Origin: CAMAUF01 sp046152925
GTDB taxonomy: Bacteria > Chloroflexota > Dehalococcoidia > Tepidiformales > Tepidiformaceae
Reading direction: 5' to 3'
Assembly (NCBI GenBank): GCA_046152925.1
Contig: JBJXFX010000078.1
Location: 1 to 5,504 of the forward strand
DNA: 5,504 bases
The notes beneath the pieces were generated by a model that was not told the origin of the DNA, ran no database searches, and saw only the letters and a list, made by a program, of their open reading frames with translations. Positions 1 through 5,504 of the stretch are shown piece by piece. The position numbers were made by a program, and so were the translations under genes. Within the stretch, counting starts at the first letter, position 1. Each line of letters opens with the position of its first letter.

Positions 1-365
1 CCGTGTGGGCCGTCGCCGAATTGAGGCTGGAGACCCATCCGGATCCAGAAGTAGACCGCGAGGCCGATGCCGGGCGGGGCCCAGGCGCGCAGGGTTTCGA
101 AGCCTCCACGCGCCGCCAGTTCGCGGATCAGCGCGCCGCATTCGGACCCGAGGCCATAGCGCCGGGCGTCCGGCGCGACCTCCAGCCGCCAGACCGTCAG
201 CTGGCCGCCGTCGATGCCGAGCTCGACTTCGCCGGCGGGCGCGCCATCGTGCAGGCGAGTGATCTGGGCGATGACGCGATCGTCGCGAGTCGAGGTCAGG
301 GCGAGCTGCGCCCGTGTGCCTTGAAGGGGCAGGAGCGCGGCTAGTCCCGCTGCATCTGCAGCCAT
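1..365 (-). CDS. GNAT-family N-acetyltransferase, 3' end cut off by window edge
   Basis: An open frame of 121 codons runs from ATG at 365-363 to the left edge without a stop, so the C-terminus is missing. The translation fits a GNAT acetyltransferase, which transfers an acetyl group from acetyl-CoA to an amine. A beta strand ending in VWRLEVAP (residues 58-65) leads into the acetyl-CoA pyrophosphate loop RRYGLGSE (68-75, the R/QxxGxG/A motif) and a helix (ALIRELAARG). A second strand (TLRAWAPP, 91-98) is followed by AVYFWIRMGLQP (103-114), the usual 'Y-x-x-x-G-F' type region near the C-terminus. The start is supported by AAGGAG six bases upstream. It overlaps the last 25 bases of dinG in another frame, so the two genes are probably translated from one mRNA. 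The substrate cannot be told from sequence; a small-molecule, antibiotic or protein N-terminal amine are all possible. Family assignment is fairly sure; function is not. Confidence 0.8.
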   Translation of the reverse strand, partial: MAADAAGLAALLPLQGTRAQLALTSTRDDRVIAQITRLHDGAPAGEVELGIDGGQLTVWRLEVAPDARRYGLGSECGALIRELAARGGFETLRAWAPPGIGLAVYFWIRMGLQPQFGDGPH

Positions 366-3112
366 TCGCGGCTCCTTCGGGCGATCGTCTCGATGCCGGC
401 TTTGAGGGTGGTGCACTGGGGCAGCGCTTTAACGAACTGGTCGCCGTAGCGCTTCTCGAAGATCCGGCGGTCCAGGACCGCGACGACGCCGCGGTCGCGC
501 CTATCGCGGATCAGCCGTCCGAACCCTTGGCGGAACTTGAGGATGGCCGAGGGGAGCGAGTATTCGCCGAAGGGGTCGTCGTATTGGGCGCTGCGGGCGC
601 GATGGATTGGGTCGGTGGGCACGGCGAAGGGGAGCCGGGTGATGATCAGCATCGAAAGCGCCTCGCCCTTGATGTCGACGCCTTCCCAGAAGCTGGATGT
701 GCCAAAGACGACGCTGCGTGGCTCGTTGCGAAGGTGGTCGGTGAGTTGGCGGGGTTGGCCATCGATGCCCTGGACCATGAGGAGCAGGCCGGCGTCTTCG
801 ATGCCGCGGCGAGCGAGCTGCGCAGCCCTGCGCATCGCCGCGTGGGAGGTGAAGAGGGCGAGCGCGCGGCCATCGGAGGCCGTGGCAAGCTCGACGATTG
901 CCCGGGCCACGTCTTCGTCGAATTCGCGGCGCGATGGGTCGGCGAGGTCGTCGGCGGCGCAGAGGAGCGACGACCAGCGGTAGTCGAAGGGCGACCCGAG
1001 CTGCACCATCCCGGGGTCCTGGAAGCCGAGGCGGCGCGCTGTGTAGGCCATGCCGCCGGCGGCTGCGAGGGTGGCGCTGGTCGCGACGACGGTGCGCTTT
1101 TTCTGGAAGAGGTCCTCCCAGAGGAGGGGGCCGACGTCGAGCGGCGCACCGTGGATCGCCGCCGTGGTGTCGCGTTCGCGGGCGAGCCAGACAACCTGCT
1201 GGTCGTCGTGGTGGGTGACCAAGTCCGCGAGGCGGAGGCGGAGCTCTTCCAGCTTCCGGGCGGCTGATTCGACCTCGCCGGAGAGGGCATCGGGCTCTTC
1301 CACGGGGGCATCGCCGGCGAGCGTCTGGGCGGCGCTGAGCGCCCGGGCGTGGGCCGTGCCCAGGACCTTGTCGAGGTCCATCCAGGAGGCTTCGACATCG
1401 GACCAGCCGGGCTGAGCGCGGAGGGCGCGGTCGACCATGATGCGGTCGTCTTCGCCTTCGCCGGGGAGCATGGTGGCGAGGCGTTCGAAGGCGGGAATGG
1501 CCATCGGGCCGACGGCCTGGACCGCCGCCTCAAGCCTGAGGCCGGCCTCGAACGCGGCGCCCTCTGGCAGTGACTTGAGCAGGCTCGCGACGCCGCCTTC
1601 GCGCTGGTTGCGGGACGCTGGGCGATGGAGGCCATCGAGCGCATCGCGGAGGAGGCGCAGGCTGACGGCGCCGCCGAACTGGTTCGTGGCCTGGTCTTCG
1701 AGGTTGTGGGCTTCGTCGATGATCAGATGGTCGAAGGCGGGGAGCGCGCTCCCGCCGGCCGCGAGGTCGGCGAGGAGGAGCGCGTGGTTGACGATCAGGA
1801 TGTGGGCGGACTCGGCGGCTTTGCGTGCTCGCTGGAGGAAGCATTGCCCGTTGCGCACGTAGATCGACTGGCGTTGGAGGCAGTCGGTGTCCTGGGCGGA
1901 GAAGCGCTGCCAGGTGACGTAATCGGTGTGGTCGATGCTGAGTTCGGAGCGGTCGCCGGTCTCGGTCTCGGGGAGCCAGAGGAGCATCGTGGAGCCAAGC
2001 TTGGCGAAGTCGGGGTCGCCGAGCCCGGAAGCGTAGGAAGCCGTCCAGCGGCGAAGGCAAAGGTAGTTCGCACGCCCCTTGAGCACGGCCGCGCGGAGAT
2101 CCTCCGGTTTCTCGATGACGCCCGCCGCGACGAGCATCGCGCGCAGGGCTGGGATGTCTTTCTGGTAGAGCTGTTCCTGGAGGTTGATCGTGTTGGTGGT
2201 GACCACCACGCGCTCGCCGTTGGTCAGCGCGTGGATGGCGGCCGGGACAAGGTAGGCGAGCGACTTGCCGACGCCCGTCCCGGCCTCGACGAGATAGTGC
2301 CCGCCCTCGGCAAAGGCGGTGGTGACCGCATCAGTCATGTCGACTTGGGGGCCGCGCGCCTCGAAGCCGGGGATCGCGCCCGGCCCGGCCGCGAAGACGC
2401 GGCGCACGGGCTCCTGGGCGATGGGGACGGGCGGTTCGCGGCGCTGGAGCGACGGCAGGTCCGGCGCGGGCCGGACGACCGGAAGCGCGCGCTCGGTGAT
2501 GGGCACCGATTCCCATACCTCGCCCGCGATGACTTCGGCGAGCGGGAGGTTGTGGATCGAAACAAGGCGGGCGAGCTGGAGGCGGACGGCGTCATCGAGC
2601 GAGCGGGCGCGCTGTTGGAGGGCGCCGAAGACGCGGGCGGCGGTCCTGGCATCGGCCAAGGCCCGGTGCGCCGTGGGGGCGTCGATTTCGAGGAGGGCGG
2701 CGAGGTCGTCGAGGCCGCGCGGCTGGCGGAGGGGGAGCAAGACGCGCGAGAGCTCGGCGGTGTCTATGGCGGTCAGCTGGGGGAATTCGACGCCGCCCTT
2801 GCGCAAATGGGCGAGGTCGAAGCCGATGTTTTGGCCGACGACGATGCTGTCGCCGACGAACTCGACGAGCTTCGGCGCCGCGGCCGCGAGGGCTGGGGCG
2901 CCGCGGACGAGCTTGTCGGAGATGCCCGTGAGCGAGGTGACGAAGGCGGGGATGTCGCGGCCGGGGTTGATCAGGCTTTCGTAGACGGCGAGCTCGTTGC
3001 CGTGTTCGTCGAAGCGGACGGCGCCGACCTCGGTGACCTTGTCACGGTCGAGGTCGAGGCCGGTGGTTTCGATGTCGAGGGCGACGTAGGTGCGGGTCAC
3101 GTTGGCGAACAT
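341..3112 (-). CDS. dinG: DinG-family ATP-dependent helicase with N-terminal DEDDh 3'-5' exonuclease domain
   Basis: A 923-residue protein that probably digests and unwinds DNA in repair or replication-fork maintenance in the cytoplasm. Residues 8-165 are a DnaQ-like exonuclease with all DEDDh residues: D13 and E15 in LDIETTG, D99 in NIGFD, H149 and D154 in HRALAD. After a linker, the superfamily 2 helicase of the XPD/DinG type has Walker A EAGTGVGKS (276-284), motif Ia TTNTINLQEQL (305-315), DEAH (466-469), TSATL (678-682), FWEGVDIKG (808-816) and motif VI QGFGRLIR (862-869). Between Walker A and DEAH lie C352, C411 and C424 of the Fe-S cluster region; the expected fourth ligand is Ser416. 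ATG at 3112 is chosen because it falls eight codons before the first exonuclease strand. The frame stays open upstream to 3286, but that 58-residue extension is Pro/Arg-rich and unlike the family. No Shine-Dalgarno is visible. Exonuclease-DinG fusions are known from Firmicutes and other phyla; E. coli DinG lacks the exonuclease. Confidence 0.93.
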   Translation of the reverse strand: MFANVTRTYVALDIETTGLDLDRDKVTEVGAVRFDEHGNELAVYESLINPGRDIPAFVTSLTGISDKLVRGAPALAAAAPKLVEFVGDSIVVGQNIGFDLAHLRKGGVEFPQLTAIDTAELSRVLLPLRQPRGLDDLAALLEIDAPTAHRALADARTAARVFGALQQRARSLDDAVRLQLARLVSIHNLPLAEVIAGEVWESVPITERALPVVRPAPDLPSLQRREPPVPIAQEPVRRVFAAGPGAIPGFEARGPQVDMTDAVTTAFAEGGHYLVEAGTGVGKSLAYLVPAAIHALTNGERVVVTTNTINLQEQLYQKDIPALRAMLVAAGVIEKPEDLRAAVLKGRANYLCLRRWTASYASGLGDPDFAKLGSTMLLWLPETETGDRSELSIDHTDYVTWQRFSAQDTDCLQRQSIYVRNGQCFLQRARKAAESAHILIVNHALLLADLAAGGSALPAFDHLIIDEAHNLEDQATNQFGGAVSLRLLRDALDGLHRPASRNQREGGVASLLKSLPEGAAFEAGLRLEAAVQAVGPMAIPAFERLATMLPGEGEDDRIMVDRALRAQPGWSDVEASWMDLDKVLGTAHARALSAAQTLAGDAPVEEPDALSGEVESAARKLEELRLRLADLVTHHDDQQVVWLARERDTTAAIHGAPLDVGPLLWEDLFQKKRTVVATSATLAAAGGMAYTARRLGFQDPGMVQLGSPFDYRWSSLLCAADDLADPSRREFDEDVARAIVELATASDGRALALFTSHAAMRRAAQLARRGIEDAGLLLMVQGIDGQPRQLTDHLRNEPRSVVFGTSSFWEGVDIKGEALSMLIITRLPFAVPTDPIHRARSAQYDDPFGEYSLPSAILKFRQGFGRLIRDRRDRGVVAVLDRRIFEKRYGDQFVKALPQCTTLKAGIETIARRSREWLQMQRD
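372..377 (-). promoter_or_regulatory. Ribosome binding site of the GNAT gene, inside dinG
   Basis: Read on the minus strand, AAGGAG is followed by six bases (CCGCGA) and then the ATG at 365. It lies within the last codons of dinG and decides the acetyltransferase start. It allows independent or coupled initiation at the overlapping gene. Confidence 0.7.
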
Positions 3113-3132
3113 CCGTGCGGGGCGTGGGGGCG

Positions 3133-3141
3133 AGTGTACCA
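3133..3141 (-). promoter_or_regulatory. Possible extended -10 promoter of dinG
   Basis: On the minus strand TGGTACACT matches an extended -10 element (TGn followed by TACACT, four of six consensus bases). It would start transcription near 3125, giving a leader of only about 13 bases before the dinG ATG at 3112. No convincing -35 hexamer lies 16-18 bases upstream. The position fits the chosen start and the lack of a Shine-Dalgarno, but a match this short could arise by chance. Confidence 0.35.
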
Positions 3142-3161
3142 GCCGAGCGTGGCACGGTACG

Positions 3162-3178
3162 GCGTCAGCGGTTGACGC
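3162..3178. repeat. Short perfect inverted repeat, possible operator
   Basis: GCGTCA and TGACGC are perfect reverse complements separated by five bases. The 17-base site lies about 24-40 bases upstream of the candidate dinG -10 element, where a regulator could bind. It matches no operator I recognise. With six-base arms in GC-rich DNA, chance is a real alternative. Confidence 0.3.
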
Positions 3179-3316
3179 GCATCCGGCGGGCGGCCGCGGC
3201 TCAGAAGCCGATGTCCCGGGTGGTGCGGGACGCGTTCGGGCGGGCTCGGGAACCTCTTTCGGCCGGTTGCCGGGCGGGCGCGCCAACCCTGCTTGACGCC
3301 TTAACCCAATTGGCGG

Positions 3317-3345
3317 TTGAGAGGCCCCCCAAACCTGCCTAGAAT
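3317..3345 (+). promoter_or_regulatory. Sigma70-type promoter of the EF-G gene
   Basis: TTGAGA (3317-3322) and TAGAAT (3340-3345) are separated by exactly 17 bases. They match the -35 and -10 consensus at four and five of six positions in otherwise GC-rich DNA. Transcription would begin near 3352, giving a leader of about 45 bases that ends in a strong Shine-Dalgarno. This is the best promoter in the window and suits a housekeeping-level gene. Confidence 0.72.
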
Positions 3346-3380
3346 CCGCGCCAACCGGACGGTAGGCGCGGGCTGCGCGG

Positions 3381-3387
3381 AAGGAGG
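3381..3387 (+). promoter_or_regulatory. Shine-Dalgarno that fixes the EF-G start
   Basis: AAGGAGG ends nine bases before ATG at 3397, a workable spacing. The in-frame GTG at 3388 directly abuts the motif and could not be served by it, so the ATG three codons later is the better start. Confidence 0.8.
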
Positions 3388-3396
3388 GTGCCGGCT

Positions 3397-5448
3397 ATGA
3401 AGGTCTATCCGAGCGAGGACATCCGAAACGTCGTCCTCATGGGTCATGGGAGCGTGGGCAAGACCACCTTGGCGGAAGCGGCGCTGCTGGTCAGCGGCAC
3501 GACGACCCGCATGGGGAGCGTGTCCGACGGCAACACCGTTTCGGACTACGACGAGGACGAGCACAAGCGGAAGTTTTCGCTCAACCTCTCCATCCTCCCA
3601 CTCGAGTGGGAGGGCAAGAAGGTCAACCTGATCGACACGCCGGGCTACGCCGACTTCGTCTCGGAGGTGATCTGCGGCGCGCACGCCGCGGACATGGCCG
3701 CGATCGTCGTCGATGCCGTCTCGGGGCCGGAGGTCGGCACGGACCGCGCCTGGCAGATCACCGAGCAGTTGAAGATGCCGCGCGTCGTCGTGATCAACCG
3801 GATGGACCGCGAGAACGCGAACTTCCGGTCGGTGCTGGCGGCCTGCAAGGCTCGCTGGGGGGCGAAAGTCGCCCCGCTGCAGCTGCCGATCGGCGCACAC
3901 GAGACGTTCAAGGGCGTGGTCGACCTGCTCCACATGAAGGCGTACTTCGGCGACCAGGCCGAGGAGGGCGACGTCCCGGCGGACCTTCAAGCCGAGGCCA
4001 CGGCCCTCCGGAGTTCATTGATCGAGTCGATCGTCGAGACCGACGAGACGCTGATGGAGAAGTACTTCGCCGACGAGGAGCTGACCGAGGACGAGCTGCG
4101 CAAGGTGTTGCACGCCGCGCTCGACCACGAGGCCATCATCCCGGTGCTCTGCGCGTCCAGTACCAAGCTGATCGGCGTCCGGCAACTCTTGCATAACGTT
4201 ACGCAGACAGGCCCGGCCCCCGCCGACCGCGAGGCCGAGCGCAACGGAAGCGCCGAGGTGACTGCCGACTCCGCGGGGGCGCCCGCTGTCCTGGTCTTCA
4301 AAACGGCGGCCGACCCTTTCGTTGGGAAGCTGACCTACATGCGTGTGCTGAACGGCACGGTGCACGCCGATTCGCACCTTTGGAACACGAACCGCAACGC
4401 CGACGAGCGCCTCGGCACGATCTACGTGCAGCGTGGCAAGGAGCAGTCGGCCGTCAGCGAGCTGCGGGCCGGGGACATCGGAGTCGTCGCGAAGCTCGCG
4501 CACACGGCGACGGGCGACACGCTTTGCAGCAAGGAGCACCCGTTCACGCTGCCGGAGATCAGCTTTCCGGCGCCCGTCTACTCAATGGCGGTCAAGCCGG
4601 TCGGCAAGGCGGGCGTCGACAAGCTGGGGCCGAGCCTCGCGCGTTTGGTGGAAGAAGACCCCGGATTGGAGCTGAGCCGCGACCAGACGACCGGCGACAT
4701 CGTGCTCGCCGGGCTCGGGGATGCGCATCTCGACGTGACCGTGGAGCGGCTGAAGCGAAAGTTCGGCGTCGAGGTGGCCTTGGAGCTGCCGCGCGTGCCC
4801 TATCGGGAGACCATCTCCAAGAAGGCGACCGCGGACTACACCCACAAGAAGCAGACGGGTGGAAGCGGCCAATACGCGCGGGTGGCACTGGAGTTCAACC
4901 CGCTCCCGCGCGGAGCCGGGCTCAAGTTCGGCGACAAAGTGGTTGGTGGTTCGGTCCCGAAGGAGTTCATCCCAGCCGTCGAGAAAGGGATCCACGAAGC
5001 GGCGAAGGAGGGCGTCTTTGCCGGGTACGAGCTCACCGACTGCGAGATCGTCGTCTTCGACGGGAAGCACCACCCCGTGGACTCGAACGAAATGGCGTTC
5101 AAGCTGGCGACGGCACACTGCGTGAAGGACGGCATCCAGCTGGCCGGCCCAACGCTGCTCGAACCGGTGATGCGGATCAAGGTGACGGCGCCGGAGGGCA
5201 ACACCGGCGACATCGTGAGCGACCTGAACACGAAGCGGGCGCGCATCCACGGGATCAACCCCGACGGTTCGCTCGCCGTGATCGATGCGGACGTGCCCCT
5301 CGCCGAGGTGCAGCGCTACGCGAGCGACCTGCGTTCGATGACGCAGGGGCGCGGGGTGTTCGAGCTGGAGTTCGACCACTACGGCGAAGTGCCCGCGATG
5401 ATCGCCCAGAAGGTCGTGGCCGAGCACGCGAAGAAGACGGAGCATTAA
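3397..5448 (+). CDS. fusA: Elongation factor G-family translational GTPase (divergent EF-G paralogue type)
   Basis: A 683-residue protein with the full five-domain EF-G layout, close to the usual 690-700. EF-G drives tRNA-mRNA translocation on the ribosome with GTP. The G domain (about 1-275) has P-loop GHGSVGKT (16-23), DTPG (80-83), NRMD (134-137, in place of NKxD) and a G5-like CASS (252-255). Domain II is roughly 296-385 and domain III 390-465. Domain IV carries HKKQTGGSGQY (to 493) and the tip loop HHPVDSNE, where His559 corresponds to the conserved tip histidine. Domain V begins near LLEP (587-590). Switch I reads KRKFS instead of RGIT, and the catalytic His after DTPG is Tyr84. These changes are typical of the EF-G2-like branch (compare T. 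thermophilus EF-G-2 and mycobacterial FusA2), so this may be a second EF-G rather than the essential one. No rpsL, rpsG or tuf lies beside it, unlike the classic str operon. The promoter and Shine-Dalgarno are its own. Confidence 0.93.
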   Translation: MKVYPSEDIRNVVLMGHGSVGKTTLAEAALLVSGTTTRMGSVSDGNTVSDYDEDEHKRKFSLNLSILPLEWEGKKVNLIDTPGYADFVSEVICGAHAADMAAIVVDAVSGPEVGTDRAWQITEQLKMPRVVVINRMDRENANFRSVLAACKARWGAKVAPLQLPIGAHETFKGVVDLLHMKAYFGDQAEEGDVPADLQAEATALRSSLIESIVETDETLMEKYFADEELTEDELRKVLHAALDHEAIIPVLCASSTKLIGVRQLLHNVTQTGPAPADREAERNGSAEVTADSAGAPAVLVFKTAADPFVGKLTYMRVLNGTVHADSHLWNTNRNADERLGTIYVQRGKEQSAVSELRAGDIGVVAKLAHTATGDTLCSKEHPFTLPEISFPAPVYSMAVKPVGKAGVDKLGPSLARLVEEDPGLELSRDQTTGDIVLAGLGDAHLDVTVERLKRKFGVEVALELPRVPYRETISKKATADYTHKKQTGGSGQYARVALEFNPLPRGAGLKFGDKVVGGSVPKEFIPAVEKGIHEAAKEGVFAGYELTDCEIVVFDGKHHPVDSNEMAFKLATAHCVKDGIQLAGPTLLEPVMRIKVTAPEGNTGDIVSDLNTKRARIHGINPDGSLAVIDADVPLAEVQRYASDLRSMTQGRGVFELEFDHYGEVPAMIAQKVVAEHAKKTEH

Positions 5449-5467
5449 CCCGCGATCTCGGCAGGCG

Positions 5468-5504
5468 CCACGAAGGGGAGGTCACCATGACCTACCCTTC
5501 GTGG
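5468..5504 (+). terminator. Near-perfect 37-base hairpin after the EF-G gene; likely terminator
   Basis: CCACGAAGGG (5468-5477) pairs perfectly with CCCTTCGTGG (5495-5504). The inside continues as AGGTCA (5479-5484) with TGACCT (5488-5493) around a three-base loop, CCA. That makes 16 pairs with one G-A mismatch. It begins 20 bases after the EF-G stop, a normal place for a factor-independent terminator. Any T-run would fall just outside the window, so the call is unproven. The right strand of the hairpin also contains an ATG with a good Shine-Dalgarno before it, so it may instead be the structured start of the next gene. Confidence 0.5.
5487..5504 (+). CDS. Possible start of a further gene, cut off by the window edge
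   Basis: ATG at 5487 is preceded by GGGGAGG (5475-5481) with five bases between, a strong ribosome-binding arrangement 38 bases after the EF-G stop. Only six codons are visible (M-T-Y-P-S-W), so no product can be proposed. If real, the gene would be co-transcribed with EF-G and its start lies inside a stable hairpin. The alternative is that the ATG is an accident of a terminator stem. Confidence 0.35.

Larger units (their letters stand above)
3113..3396. other. Divergent intergenic region between dinG and the EF-G gene
   Basis: This 284-base stretch separates the two oppositely transcribed units. Both strands keep frames open through part of it, but the translations are Pro/Arg/Ala-rich with no recognisable motif, as expected in GC-rich DNA. 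It holds the EF-G promoter and Shine-Dalgarno on the right, a possible extended -10 element for dinG on the left, and one short perfect inverted repeat. I see no LexA box of either the E. coli or the Bacillus type, no tRNA and no riboswitch-like fold. The middle, about 3180-3290, shows nothing I can name. Confidence 0.7.

Noticed and set aside
3..344. Plus-strand open frames at the left edge
   Set aside because: They are antisense to the GNAT gene, whose acetyl-CoA loop and strand pattern are visible on the minus strand.
314..1267. Plus-strand open frame of 317 codons antisense to the C-terminal half of dinG
   Set aside because: It has the same shadow composition and no recognisable domain. 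Motifs III to VI of the helicase lie on the other strand.
1625..3175. Long plus-strand open frame of 516 codons antisense to dinG
   Set aside because: Its translation is low-complexity, rich in Gly, Glu, Asp, Ala and Arg, with no family motif. The opposite strand encodes a full set of exonuclease and helicase motifs. GC-rich codon bias suppresses stops on the antisense strand.
3113..3286. N-terminal extension of the DinG frame by 58 residues
   Set aside because: The extension is Pro/Arg/Ala-rich, does not resemble the family, and would cover the candidate promoter. The exonuclease domain begins naturally just after the ATG at 3112.
3293..3298. TTGACG as a -35 element for EF-G
   Set aside because: It is a good hexamer, but 16-18 bases downstream there is no -10-like sequence. 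The TTGAGA/TAGAAT pair fits far better.
3388..3396. GTG at 3388 as the EF-G start
   Set aside because: It directly follows the Shine-Dalgarno with no spacing; the ATG at 3397 is nine bases away.
4582..5445. Minus-strand open frame of 287 codons antisense to EF-G domains III-V
   Set aside because: It is His/Arg/Leu/Val-rich shadow sequence with no motif, and the plus strand here is clearly EF-G.

Overview
The window is about two-thirds G+C and densely coded. It suggests a high-GC bacterium. Two features hint at Chloroflexota: a DinG helicase with a fused N-terminal exonuclease domain, and an EF-G of the divergent paralogue type with GHGSVGKT and DTPGY motifs. This placement is inferred from recognised motifs and is tentative, because both protein types also occur elsewhere.

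Layout: two transcription units diverge from a 284-base intergenic region (3113-3396). Leftward on the minus strand runs a dinG-family exonuclease-helicase (3112 to 341). A GNAT acetyltransferase follows, starting at 365 inside the end of dinG and running off the left edge of the window. Rightward on the plus strand is an EF-G-family translational GTPase (3397-5448). It has a clear sigma70-type promoter (TTGAGA, 17 bases, TAGAAT) and a strong Shine-Dalgarno. About 20 bases after its stop lies a 37-base near-perfect inverted repeat ending exactly at the right edge. It could be a terminator, or a structured ribosome-binding site for a next gene starting at 5487, or both.

Functionally, the left unit pairs a nucleic-acid-processing enzyme (DNA repair or replication maintenance) with an acetyltransferase of unknown substrate. 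The right unit belongs to translation. Nothing links the two units beyond the shared intergenic region. I see no mobile element, CRISPR array, tRNA, rRNA or defence system, and I do not think the window contains an undescribed multi-gene system. The points most worth a second look are: a Ser in place of one of the four expected Fe-S cysteines of the DinG helicase; replacement of the catalytic His (DTPGH to DTPGY) and other G-motif changes in the EF-G; and the terminal hairpin that encloses a consensus ribosome-binding site and ATG.
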